Virus record (IMG/VR): IMGVR_UViG_3300032282_002974
Location: 1-22,111 of that record
DNA from: a virus
Length of the DNA stretch: 22,111 bases
Strand: one strand, 5' to 3'
Below the pieces are notes generated by a model that saw nothing but the letters and a program-made list of their open reading frames with translations, was not told where the DNA came from and did not search any database. Below, in pieces: positions 6,801 to 13,626 of the stretch; position 1 is the stretch's first letter; each line of letters starts with the position of its first letter. A program made the translations under genes and the position numbers.

Positions 6801-8074
6801 TGGCAGATCAAACAAAACAGTCGAGCTATTTAACTTCCGTTACAGGAAAAGTTAATGTCTCTCAAAATATTCAGGATGAAATCACTTTAACAGAAATTAT
6901 GTTAACTGAAAGTCTTTTGACGCCTGGACTTCAGACAACAATGCTTGTTCAAAACAAATTGAACATGGATACAGGATTAAAAAACTTAGATGAATATTAT
7001 GGTAAAGATGTTACCATTAATGCACAAAGAGAAATCATTGCAAAAATATTTCCAGGTAAAAAAGATACTTTTTCCACAACTCAACAAATTTATAGAATAA
7101 GCAACAGAGAATTAATCAATTATAATATTGAACAGTTTCAAATTGATGCGTGTGATCGTAGTTTAATTAAAGATGCTAGAACTTTTATGACCAAATCTTG
7201 GTCATGCGCTACAGCTTCGGATATTGTTTCGGATGTTTTAAATCATTGTATTCAACCAGATAATGTAAATATAGAATCTTCTTTTCCACCAAAAGATTAT
7301 ATCGCAGAAAATTTACATCCATTCCAAGTAGTAACACAACAAGCAGAAAATACATTAAGTTTTGCTGACAATGATCCTTCGTTCTGTCATTTTATGACAT
7401 ATCAAGATGAATCGGGTGATGATATTCCAACTCATAATTTTAGATCATTGTCAAAAATGGCAAAACAAAAACCAATTTTTACATTCACTTATTCAGGAAA
7501 AGCAACAACAGATTTAAACTACGCTATTCCATCAGAAATTATGGCATATTCTTTCCCATGTGATTTTGATATGCTTTCTGATACACTCAATGGCGTTGAC
7601 TCAAACGGTCAACAGATATTTTCTCTTATAACATTTAATAAACTTAGTGGTGCAGTATCAAGTTTTGGTCCACAATTTGACACATGTGGAACAACAGCAT
7701 TTTCAGCTTCAACAAATTTAGGAACAGCAGAAGATCAAAACTCATGTAATACAAATGTTGAGAAGTATCTTATTACAAGAAAAGCAAGAATGGGTTTGCT
7801 TGAACAAGATAAGATTGCTTTAAGACTTACAGTTCCTTTTAATCCTATTATGAATGTTGGTAAAGTTATCACAGCTAACTTTTTAAATTCTACAACAGGC
7901 AATTTAAATTATGGATCAGGTGATTATCTGATTGTAAATATGACCCACAATATTAAAATGGGTGGTTTTGGTGTTACTGTTATGGATTGCGTATCAAATA
8001 CAGTTGTAGCAGGAAGCACAATAGGTAATCAAACATTACAATTAGGAATGGCTAGATTTGGAGGTGTTTACTAA
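6800..8074 (+). CDS. 27: Baseplate hub subunit gp27-like
   Basis: 424 aa (T4 gp27 is 391 aa). Order between gp53 and the gp5 OB-fold gene fits gp27, the trimeric ring that joins the spike to the tube. Visible features are the N-terminal beta strands with LTEIMLTESLLTPGLQTTMLVQN, and a middle with YIAENLHPFQVVTQQAENTLSFADNDPSFCHFMTYQDE (~165-202), the extended-loop segment typical of hub proteins of the gp27/VgrG/gpD class. The C-terminal ITRKARMGLLEQDKIALRLTVPFNP and MNVGKVITANF strands suit the second tube-like domain. Sequence identity to T4 is low, so the call rests partly on synteny. It overlaps its neighbours by 1 nt on both sides. Confidence 0.82.
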   Translation: MADQTKQSSYLTSVTGKVNVSQNIQDEITLTEIMLTESLLTPGLQTTMLVQNKLNMDTGLKNLDEYYGKDVTINAQREIIAKIFPGKKDTFSTTQQIYRISNRELINYNIEQFQIDACDRSLIKDARTFMTKSWSCATASDIVSDVLNHCIQPDNVNIESSFPPKDYIAENLHPFQVVTQQAENTLSFADNDPSFCHFMTYQDESGDDIPTHNFRSLSKMAKQKPIFTFTYSGKATTDLNYAIPSEIMAYSFPCDFDMLSDTLNGVDSNGQQIFSLITFNKLSGAVSSFGPQFDTCGTTAFSASTNLGTAEDQNSCNTNVEKYLITRKARMGLLEQDKIALRLTVPFNPIMNVGKVITANFLNSTTGNLNYGSGDYLIVNMTHNIKMGGFGVTVMDCVSNTVVAGSTIGNQTLQLGMARFGGVY

Positions 8075-9324
8075 TGCCAATTAATCCAACAGAGAATACT
8101 AGAAGATATATTGGAATTATTGTAGATAGAGATGATCCACAAAAGTCAGGTGGTCATAAAGTTTTTTGCCCTCAAATTCACGGCAAAGATGTAAACATTG
8201 AACATCTTCCATGGGTACGATATATTGTTCCTCCTGGTCAAGGATCAGCAACTACAAATTATGGTTCACTTGACTGTGGGCAGTTAGTTTACATTGAAAA
8301 AGATCGTGGAGAAGGTGGTACAGGATTTGGTACAATAGTTGGTGTTGTACAAACGAAACGTAAATCAAATCCAGGAATGCCAGGCAATGTATCATTAATT
8401 ACTTACTTGCCACAAATTTCAGAAGCGTTAAACAAAGAGTCTCCAATAAGAATAAGACCTGACGTTGAAGAAACTATGGAAAATGGTGCGAGAGTTCGTA
8501 ATGTAAAAGAAAAAGGTAAAAATCATAAACACACTTTGCTTGACGGAATTGTTGGTCACGGTTCTGCTTATCCCTTAAACGGTACAATTTTACCACAAGT
8601 TAAAAACGTTTCAACTGGTGTTGAGCCAGTCGTTAATTCTATAACATCATCGATGTTGTCATCTCTTCCTGGAAGTTTTCTCAATTTAAATAGTTTATTA
8701 AGTTTGATACCTCCACAAATATTGGAAGAATTAACTTCAAAGTTAGATCCTGAAGTATTAACAACATTAACCAATACAACTGCATTAATGAGTTCTGTCA
8801 GTACAATGGCAGTTGATGGTGCTATGTCTGGTGGTTTGAAAGTTGATCCTACAACTTTTATAACTAATGCTGTAAGCGCACTTACAAATATGACAAACAC
8901 ATCTGATGTTTCTAATGTTATTAGTGATCTTGCAACAAATCCTTCTTTGACGGGGCTTGCAACACAAGCTGTTACAAGTATTGTTAATGGACCATTTGGA
9001 CCAATCACTCAATCAATTGATCCTATAACAGGCGCACTATCAAGTATTATACCAGATGAAATTTCTAGTTTACTAGGATCTTTTGGATCATTAATGGGTT
9101 CTCTTCCTGGTGCAGGTGGATCAAATTTATTTGGTGATTCTTCCGGTGTTTTAAGTGAAATGGGGCAGAGATTTGCTGATCCTAATTTAGCTTCTAGATT
9201 TAAACAAGTTATGGAACAAAATATTTCGACCGCACAAGGAACACAACAGCGAAAAGCATTAAATGAAGTAGGCAGTACAGTAAATAGTTTTGCTGTTGGC
9301 GCTGCAAAATTTTTAGGAGGATAA
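8074..9324 (+). CDS. 5: gp5 N-terminal OB-fold hub protein without a lysozyme domain
   Basis: 416 aa. Residues ~1-105 match the OB-fold of T4 gp5: RRYIGIIVDRDDPQKSGGHKVFCPQIHG, LPWVRYIVPPG and GQLVYIEKDRGEGGTGFGTIVGVVQ. T4 gp5 continues into a T4-lysozyme-like domain and then a beta-helix. Here the rest (about residues 150-416) is a Ser/Leu/Thr-rich low-complexity stretch of probable short amphipathic helices (LSSLPGSFLNLNSLLSLIPP, LSSIIPDEISSLLGSFGSLMG), with no E...D...T lysozyme catalytic layout visible. A strong SD (GGAGGTG) precedes the ATG at 8074, which overlaps the gp27-like stop. The beta-helix is encoded separately just downstream. Confidence 0.85.
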   Translation: MPINPTENTRRYIGIIVDRDDPQKSGGHKVFCPQIHGKDVNIEHLPWVRYIVPPGQGSATTNYGSLDCGQLVYIEKDRGEGGTGFGTIVGVVQTKRKSNPGMPGNVSLITYLPQISEALNKESPIRIRPDVEETMENGARVRNVKEKGKNHKHTLLDGIVGHGSAYPLNGTILPQVKNVSTGVEPVVNSITSSMLSSLPGSFLNLNSLLSLIPPQILEELTSKLDPEVLTTLTNTTALMSSVSTMAVDGAMSGGLKVDPTTFITNAVSALTNMTNTSDVSNVISDLATNPSLTGLATQAVTSIVNGPFGPITQSIDPITGALSSIIPDEISSLLGSFGSLMGSLPGAGGSNLFGDSSGVLSEMGQRFADPNLASRFKQVMEQNISTAQGTQQRKALNEVGSTVNSFAVGAAKFLGG

Positions 9325-9331
9325 TTATATT

Positions 9332-10066
9332 ATGACTGAACCAGCAGATAGAGGCAAAACACCGCCTAAGATGACTTTTCCACCAGACGCAAGAGAAAAT
9401 AAAGCGTCTCATGATCCACGCAATTCATATATTATGGGTTCAAGATCAGGGCATGTGTTTGAGTTCAATGACAATCTAGAAGCGGAACACATTACTTTAC
9501 AACACCGCACAGGATCATTAATTCAATTTCATCCAGACGGTGCAATTGCAATTACTGCACACAAAGGCAAATTTACAATGGTGTTTGGTGAGAATAGAAT
9601 GTATATCACTGGTGCATATGATATTGTAGTTGATGGTGATGCATCACTTAAAGTTAAGGGTGATTATAATGTAACAGTTGATGGAGATTATAATACCACA
9701 GTTACAGGAAATATGAATACCACTGTAGGTAAAAATCACAATACAGTTGTTCTTGATGATCAAGTAATTCATGCAAAAAATCAGACGACAAAGATTGCAG
9801 AAAATACAGAACACACAACTGAAGGTAAAACTTATATTGGATCACATCAAGGATTAGCTCTAATATGTACAGGTGCTAATGCTGATCTTGCATCCGATCA
9901 AGAAGTTAATGTTTCTTCTGGCAAAAAAACTTATGTTCAATCTTTTGGCCCTGTTAATATTAAAGCTGGTGAAGATATTCTTGTAACTGCAACAACTAGC
10001 ATGGATATTAATTCTAAGACTGGTATGAAGATTGTAGATCCTAAAAGTATTGATCTTAACCCGTAA
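9332..10066 (+). CDS. 5: gp5 C-terminal beta-helix needle as a separate protein
   Basis: 244 aa. Residues 100-139 are five contiguous octads of the gp5C type (VDGDASLK, VKGDYNVT, VDGDYNTT, VTGNMNTT, VGKNHNTV), the repeat that builds the trimeric triangular beta-helix of the T4 membrane-piercing spike. More degenerate strands continue to the end (VNVSSGKKTYVQ, VNIKAGEDILVTATTSMDI). Residues 31-95 (SYIMGSRSGHVFEFNDNLEAE, ITLQHRTGSLIQFHPDG) resemble the strand-rich segment that precedes the helix in gp5 and VgrG proteins. SD AGGAGGA (9315-9321) lies at the end of the OB-fold gene. It probably trimerises with that protein and receives the PAAR tip encoded next. Confidence 0.88.
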   Translation: MTEPADRGKTPPKMTFPPDARENKASHDPRNSYIMGSRSGHVFEFNDNLEAEHITLQHRTGSLIQFHPDGAIAITAHKGKFTMVFGENRMYITGAYDIVVDGDASLKVKGDYNVTVDGDYNTTVTGNMNTTVGKNHNTVVLDDQVIHAKNQTTKIAENTEHTTEGKTYIGSHQGLALICTGANADLASDQEVNVSSGKKTYVQSFGPVNIKAGEDILVTATTSMDINSKTGMKIVDPKSIDLNP

Positions 10067-10075
10067 GGATAAATT

Positions 10076-10390
10076 ATGCCTGGCGCACATAGAAATGGTG
10101 ATAGTAGATTTTGTGGAGCTTCAACAATTGCTTCACAGTCTATTGTTAAAGTTAATGGTAAAGGATGGGCTGTTGAAGGTGATGGCAATTCTCATGGTGG
10201 TGGTAATCTTATTGCTGTATATGGTAAAAAAAATGTAAAGATAGGTGGTAAACTTGTTATATGCGCTGTAGGTGATGCTGCCGGTAAAGATTTATTGGAT
10301 CATCCTATTCCTCCTACTGATCCTGCAGGTGCATCACCCAATGTATATGTTTATGAAAGTTTAGACGGTTCAGCAATCGGTCCGATATGA
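10076..10390 (+). CDS. 5.4: PAAR-type spike tip protein (gp5.4-like)
   Basis: 104 aa, the size of T4 gp5.4 (97 aa). It shows the PAAR arrangement: MPGAHRNGDSRFCGAS at the N-terminus, SIVKVNGKGWAVEGDGNSHGGG in the middle and GGKLVICAVGDAA after. Candidate metal ligands are His5, Cys13, His40 and Cys63. PAAR proteins cap the beta-helix needle with a sharp, usually metal-bound cone. The C-terminal ~25 residues (Pro-rich DHPIPPTDPAGASPNV) go beyond the minimal fold. SD AAGGA precedes the ATG by 6 nt, and the stop overlaps the next start (ATGA). Confidence 0.85.
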   Translation: MPGAHRNGDSRFCGASTIASQSIVKVNGKGWAVEGDGNSHGGGNLIAVYGKKNVKIGGKLVICAVGDAAGKDLLDHPIPPTDPAGASPNVYVYESLDGSAIGPI

Positions 10391-10893
10391 CAAATTTTGT
10401 AACATATGAATATGTTTATCCTGTTGGATCAAATTCAAACACAGCTTTATCTTTAGGCACTGTTAATTTCCGTCAAGATGGTTCTTTTGAAATCATCAAT
10501 ATACAAGGAGATATGTTTGCCAATGGTATGAATATCATTGGTGAAGATTCAAATACTACCAACGTACTTACAAATTTTGATTTATCCACTCGCGTTGAAG
10601 CTGGCAGCCCATGGGATATAACATATGCTGTTGTTGACGATAGAGATAGAATAATTGTACAAGATTCTTTTTTTACAGGAAAACGATCACAAAACTATCA
10701 GCAAAAGGATATTGTTGTCGCACTAAATATTCCAGCACCTGACTTTCCGTTTCCTTTGCCAGGTATACCAGGAGCTCCTGTTACTGACAATATTGTATAT
10801 CAGGGGGCTGAGTATGTTGTTTTAGAAGAATGGTTTACAAATGGTGCTAATACTTCAAATGCTAACATTTACACTTATGTGGTAACAATCTAA
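10387..10893 (+). CDS. Unrecognised 168-aa protein at the hub/fibre boundary
   Basis: 168 aa, acidic and apparently beta-rich, with no family I recognise. N-terminal half: YEYVYPVGSNSNTALSLGTVNF, FEIINIQGDMF and ITYAVVDDRDRIIVQDSFF, reading as alternating strands. A Pro-rich linker follows at ~117-131 (IPAPDFPFPLPGIPGAP), then YQGAEYVVLEEWF. It overlaps the PAAR gene by ATGA and the fibre gene by TAATG, so all three should be translated together. Position suggests a small baseplate or fibre-attachment protein; this is inference from context alone. Confidence 0.75.
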   Translation: MTNFVTYEYVYPVGSNSNTALSLGTVNFRQDGSFEIINIQGDMFANGMNIIGEDSNTTNVLTNFDLSTRVEAGSPWDITYAVVDDRDRIIVQDSFFTGKRSQNYQQKDIVVALNIPAPDFPFPLPGIPGAPVTDNIVYQGAEYVVLEEWFTNGANTSNANIYTYVVTI

Positions 10894-12443
10894 TGCCAGT
10901 ATCAATTTCTAATTTAAGAGCCACGTTTGCAAACTCTGCCAGTTCATACTCGGCATTGTCTGTTGATGTTACCAATGTTGCATCTGCACCCACATCAAAA
11001 ATTCTTGATCTTAAGGTTAATGGTGTTACAAAATTTTCTGTTGATCTTAATGGTTATCCTTCAGCAAACTTATCTGCTACTGATACTGTAGCAAGAAGTT
11101 TAGCAACTGCCGCTGGAACTACAGCAAGTGCAGGATATAATAAAGCAAATTCAGCTAACATTATTGCGTCCAATGCTTATGATAAGGCAAATGCTGCAAA
11201 TATAATTGCTTTTAGCGCATTTGAAACAGTTAATCTATATTCTCCTGTAATTGTAACAGCATCATTTACTCAAGCTAATACAGCTTTAGCTGCTGCTTCT
11301 GCCGCTTTTGCCAAAGCAAATGCTGGATATACATTACCAAGTGTACAAACAAATCAGTTTTTAATTGTCAATACTGATAATTCAATTTGGGGAACAATTG
11401 ATGCGTATTATTCCGGCGGTATAGGAAATACAATTGAAGTTTATACGCAAAGTAATACCAGATTAAAACTTAGCGCATTTGATGAAACACAGATTCGATT
11501 GTATCCTGATGATCCAGGAAGAGGAACTTATCAGGGTATAATTGAAATATTTAATCCTGGTAATCCTGGCTATTCTGTAATTGATAGAGATGGTAATCTA
11601 GGGCTTGGTCGTTATCCTGGTGGAACATATGCTCTAGATGTTACTGGAAAAGTTAATGCCTCTGCAATATATGTAAATGATGTTCTCCTGACGACAAGCG
11701 CACTTGATATTTCTGCTCCATATAACAAAGCAAATGCTGCAAATATTTTAGCCTTCCAAGTTGGCGGAGCAGTAACAACAACCAATGCAGCCGTTGTTGC
11801 AGCTTTTGCTAAGGCAAATACTGCAAATCTTTTAGCTTATCAGGCAAATATTATAGCTGTAGCAGCTTTTGCTAAGGCAAATACTGGCGGTGGCAGCAAT
11901 ATATCCTTAGGAAGTACAGGTAATACTCAAGTTCTTTACAATGACAGTGGAAATATTAGTGGTTCTGCTGCTTTTGTTTTCTATAATGCAAATAATACCG
12001 TTGTTGCACAAAATTGGTTAGTATCCGGAAATGCTGTCGTAGTTAATGCATCATCAATTACTGTATCTAATCTGAATGTAACCGGCGCATGGATCAGAAG
12101 CTTGCAAGCCGATTCAGTTACAATTGGTAAAACACAAATTAATAGTTCTATTGTTGCAACAAGCACAACAAGTAACCAAACTATCGATTCATTTGCTTCA
12201 TCTTATATTCGTTCTTCTGAATATACAATTACAATAACTAATTCTTCAAACTATCACACAACCAAAATTTCATTGCTCCAAGATGGTACAAATGTTTATA
12301 CCACACAATATGCATCACTTTTTAATTCACAAGCTTTAGCCACATTTACAGCCACAATTTCTTCTGGCACGGTAAGACTAAATGCTACACCAACATTTAC
12401 TGCTACAAATTTTAATGTAACAAGAATATCTACGTTATTATAA
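10893..12443 (+). CDS. Tail fibre-like protein with KAN repeats
   Basis: 516 aa, modular. Residues ~1-55 (ISNLRATFANSASSYSALSVDV, LDLKVNGVTKFSVDLNG) resemble the N-terminus of the 237-aa protein encoded at 15307 and are probably an attachment module. Seven copies of (Y/F)xKANxAN-like motifs occur at ~82, 96, 125, 139, 277, 305 and 326, as in trimeric fibre shafts. Between them are YALDVTGKVNASAIYVNDVLL (~246-266) and NTQVLYNDSGNISGSAAF (~344-361), motifs frequent in phage fibres. Residues ~430-516 form a beta-domain (IDSFASSYIRSSEYTITITN, KISLLQDGTNVYTTQYASLF) common at C-termini of T4-like marine phage fibre and structural proteins. Inferred role: trimeric tail fibre or tail spike shaft. Confidence 0.8.
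   Translation: MPVSISNLRATFANSASSYSALSVDVTNVASAPTSKILDLKVNGVTKFSVDLNGYPSANLSATDTVARSLATAAGTTASAGYNKANSANIIASNAYDKANAANIIAFSAFETVNLYSPVIVTASFTQANTALAAASAAFAKANAGYTLPSVQTNQFLIVNTDNSIWGTIDAYYSGGIGNTIEVYTQSNTRLKLSAFDETQIRLYPDDPGRGTYQGIIEIFNPGNPGYSVIDRDGNLGLGRYPGGTYALDVTGKVNASAIYVNDVLLTTSALDISAPYNKANAANILAFQVGGAVTTTNAAVVAAFAKANTANLLAYQANIIAVAAFAKANTGGGSNISLGSTGNTQVLYNDSGNISGSAAFVFYNANNTVVAQNWLVSGNAVVVNASSITVSNLNVTGAWIRSLQADSVTIGKTQINSSIVATSTTSNQTIDSFASSYIRSSEYTITITNSSNYHTTKISLLQDGTNVYTTQYASLFNSQALATFTATISSGTVRLNATPTFTATNFNVTRISTLL
11137..11892 (+). repeat. In-frame KAN repeat array, including a 25-bp perfect direct repeat
   Basis: Related codon strings encoding (Y/F)(N/D/A)KAN(A/S/T)(A/G)(N/G) recur inside the fibre gene. 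The two last copies contain an identical 25-bp stretch at 11799-11823 and 11862-11886, starting GCAGCTTTTGCTAAGGCAAA, 63 nt (21 codons) apart and in the same frame. Such repeats can expand or contract by recombination and change shaft length. Confidence 0.8.
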
Positions 12444-12847
12444 TGGCAGTTACTTTTGTAAATCCTAAAATATCAACATTCTTTACTCCTGTTGGGCAAA
12501 TTCAATATACAACTCCAGGAACATATACATTCACTGTTCCCAATAAAGTGTATAGTATTTCTGCGGTGTGCGTTGGTGCTGGTGGAGGTGGAGGTGTTTA
12601 TGCCGGCAATTCTGGTCAATCTGGCGGTGGTGTTGGAATAAATGTAGAAGGTTCTAGTGGTGCAGCAGGCATATCCACAAATTCAGGTTATGGAGGAGAA
12701 TCTCCTGGTGGAGGAGGTTCTGGAGGAACAGCGGGTGGGCCATATGGTTCGGGAGGTGGCACAGGACAAAATGGTGCTAATGGAGCAGTCAGAATTATCT
12801 GGGGTGTAAACAGATATTATCCTTCTTCAAATACGAGTAACGTATAA
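12443..12847 (+). CDS. Glycine-rich fibre-tip/adhesin protein
   Basis: 134 aa. A short beta N-terminal domain (PGTYTFTVPNKVYSISAVCVGAGGGGG, ~28-54) is followed by a Gly-rich region (~48-115) with SGQSGGGVG, GGESPGGGGSGG and GGPYGSGGGTGQNGANG, closing with AVRIIWGVNRYYPSSNT. This is the widespread phage glycine-rich tip architecture ending in G-AVRIIWG..R.(F/Y)PS.NT. In the solved S16-type gp38 adhesin, glycine-rich strands form a polyglycine-II lattice that displays variable receptor-binding loops; here that structure is only an analogy. It overlaps both neighbours by TAATG. Probably a small receptor-binding subunit at the end of a fibre. Confidence 0.8.
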   Translation: MAVTFVNPKISTFFTPVGQIQYTTPGTYTFTVPNKVYSISAVCVGAGGGGGVYAGNSGQSGGGVGINVEGSSGAAGISTNSGYGGESPGGGGSGGTAGGPYGSGGGTGQNGANGAVRIIWGVNRYYPSSNTSNV

Positions 12848-13596
12848 TGACAGAAAATATTTATTTTGATAAATTACAAGTATATTCATATAATCGCACA
12901 GCAATTCCCAATATCGCAACAGATGGTTTGCTTTTACACTGGGACGTTTCTGTTCCACAATCATATCTAAGTCAGATACCAATATCAATTAATGACTTAT
13001 CGGGAAACTATAATAACGGCGCATTTTCAGGTACACCAACATATAATTCAGGTTTTGGTGGCTATGTTTATAATAACGGACAATATGTATCTAATGAGAC
13101 TATAGGAAGTAATTTTTATAATAAAGCTCCTTCTTTTACTATCTCTGCTTGGTTGAGAATAAAGAGTGGTGGATTTTTTAATTCTATCATGGGATTTAAA
13201 GCTGATGATACCAATGGAATTTTTGCTTATTTAGATATCAATAATGTAACAAACAAATCATATGTATATGTGGGAAGAAATTATAGCGTGACTTTTGGTG
13301 ATATTGTTATTAATAGCTGGACACAAGGCACTTTTAATGCATACGCACAGTTTGATGCTTGGGCATATGTAACCATTTGGGGTGATGGAACAAATATTGG
13401 AATGTATGTAAATACAACTTCTTATGGATCAACTGCTGCTGGTTATAATTTAGGAACAAGCGGTAATTTTGTGGTAGGTAGAACTACTTTTACTGGCAAT
13501 ATGGATATTGGTGCCGTTCATGTGTATAACAGAGGTCTAAATCTAACAGAGATTACAAGCAATTACAATAATACTAAGGCTCGTTTCGGCTTATAA
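12847..13596 (+). CDS. LamG-domain (concanavalin-like) fibre protein
   Basis: 249 aa. A short N-terminal lead (MTENIYFDKLQVYSYNRTAI) is followed by one LamG/concanavalin-A-like domain over ~26-249. It has the usual header GLLLHWDVS...INDLSGNYNNG, central strands PSFTISAWLRIKSG and AWAYVTIWGDGTNIGMYVN, and closing strands FTGNMDIGAVHVYNRGLNLTEITSNYNNTKARFG. The closing D(I/A)GAVHVYNRGLN.TEI..NYN signature is typical of phage and bacterial LamG domains that bind sugars. It is coupled to the Gly-rich gene upstream by TAATG. Likely a receptor-binding part of a fibre. Confidence 0.85.
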   Translation: MTENIYFDKLQVYSYNRTAIPNIATDGLLLHWDVSVPQSYLSQIPISINDLSGNYNNGAFSGTPTYNSGFGGYVYNNGQYVSNETIGSNFYNKAPSFTISAWLRIKSGGFFNSIMGFKADDTNGIFAYLDINNVTNKSYVYVGRNYSVTFGDIVINSWTQGTFNAYAQFDAWAYVTIWGDGTNIGMYVNTTSYGSTAAGYNLGTSGNFVVGRTTFTGNMDIGAVHVYNRGLNLTEITSNYNNTKARFGL

Positions 13597-13599
13597 ATA
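13592..13599 (+). promoter_or_regulatory. T4-type late promoter box TATAAATA before the double-LamG gene
   Basis: A perfect TATAAATA overlaps the stop codon (13594-13596) of the 249-aa gene. Expected transcription start is near 13605, followed by the GAGG SD (13611-13614) and the GTG start at 13624. It would give the downstream fibre genes and possibly gp25-gp6 their own late transcript. Confidence 0.65.
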
Positions 13600-13610
13600 T
13601 CCAGAGAATA

Positions 13611-13626
13611 GAGGAATTTATCTGTG
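13611..13626 (+). promoter_or_regulatory. SD and GTG start of the 557-aa gene
   Basis: GAGGAATT lies before GTG at 13624-13626. No ATG lies in frame near this point, and the GTG start keeps the MTTKEFRIEDGLIVNNN leader that is typical of phage fibre N-termini. Confidence 0.7.

Noticed and set aside
8568-9012. Minus-strand open frames of 146 and 75 codons opposite the OB-fold hub gene
   Set aside because: Antisense frames over a low-complexity coding region with no SD or recognisable protein.
12590-12800. Gly-rich region as a collagen-type repeat
   Set aside because: No regular G-x-y periodicity with prolines; the pattern and closing AVRIIWG motif fit phage Gly-rich tip proteins.
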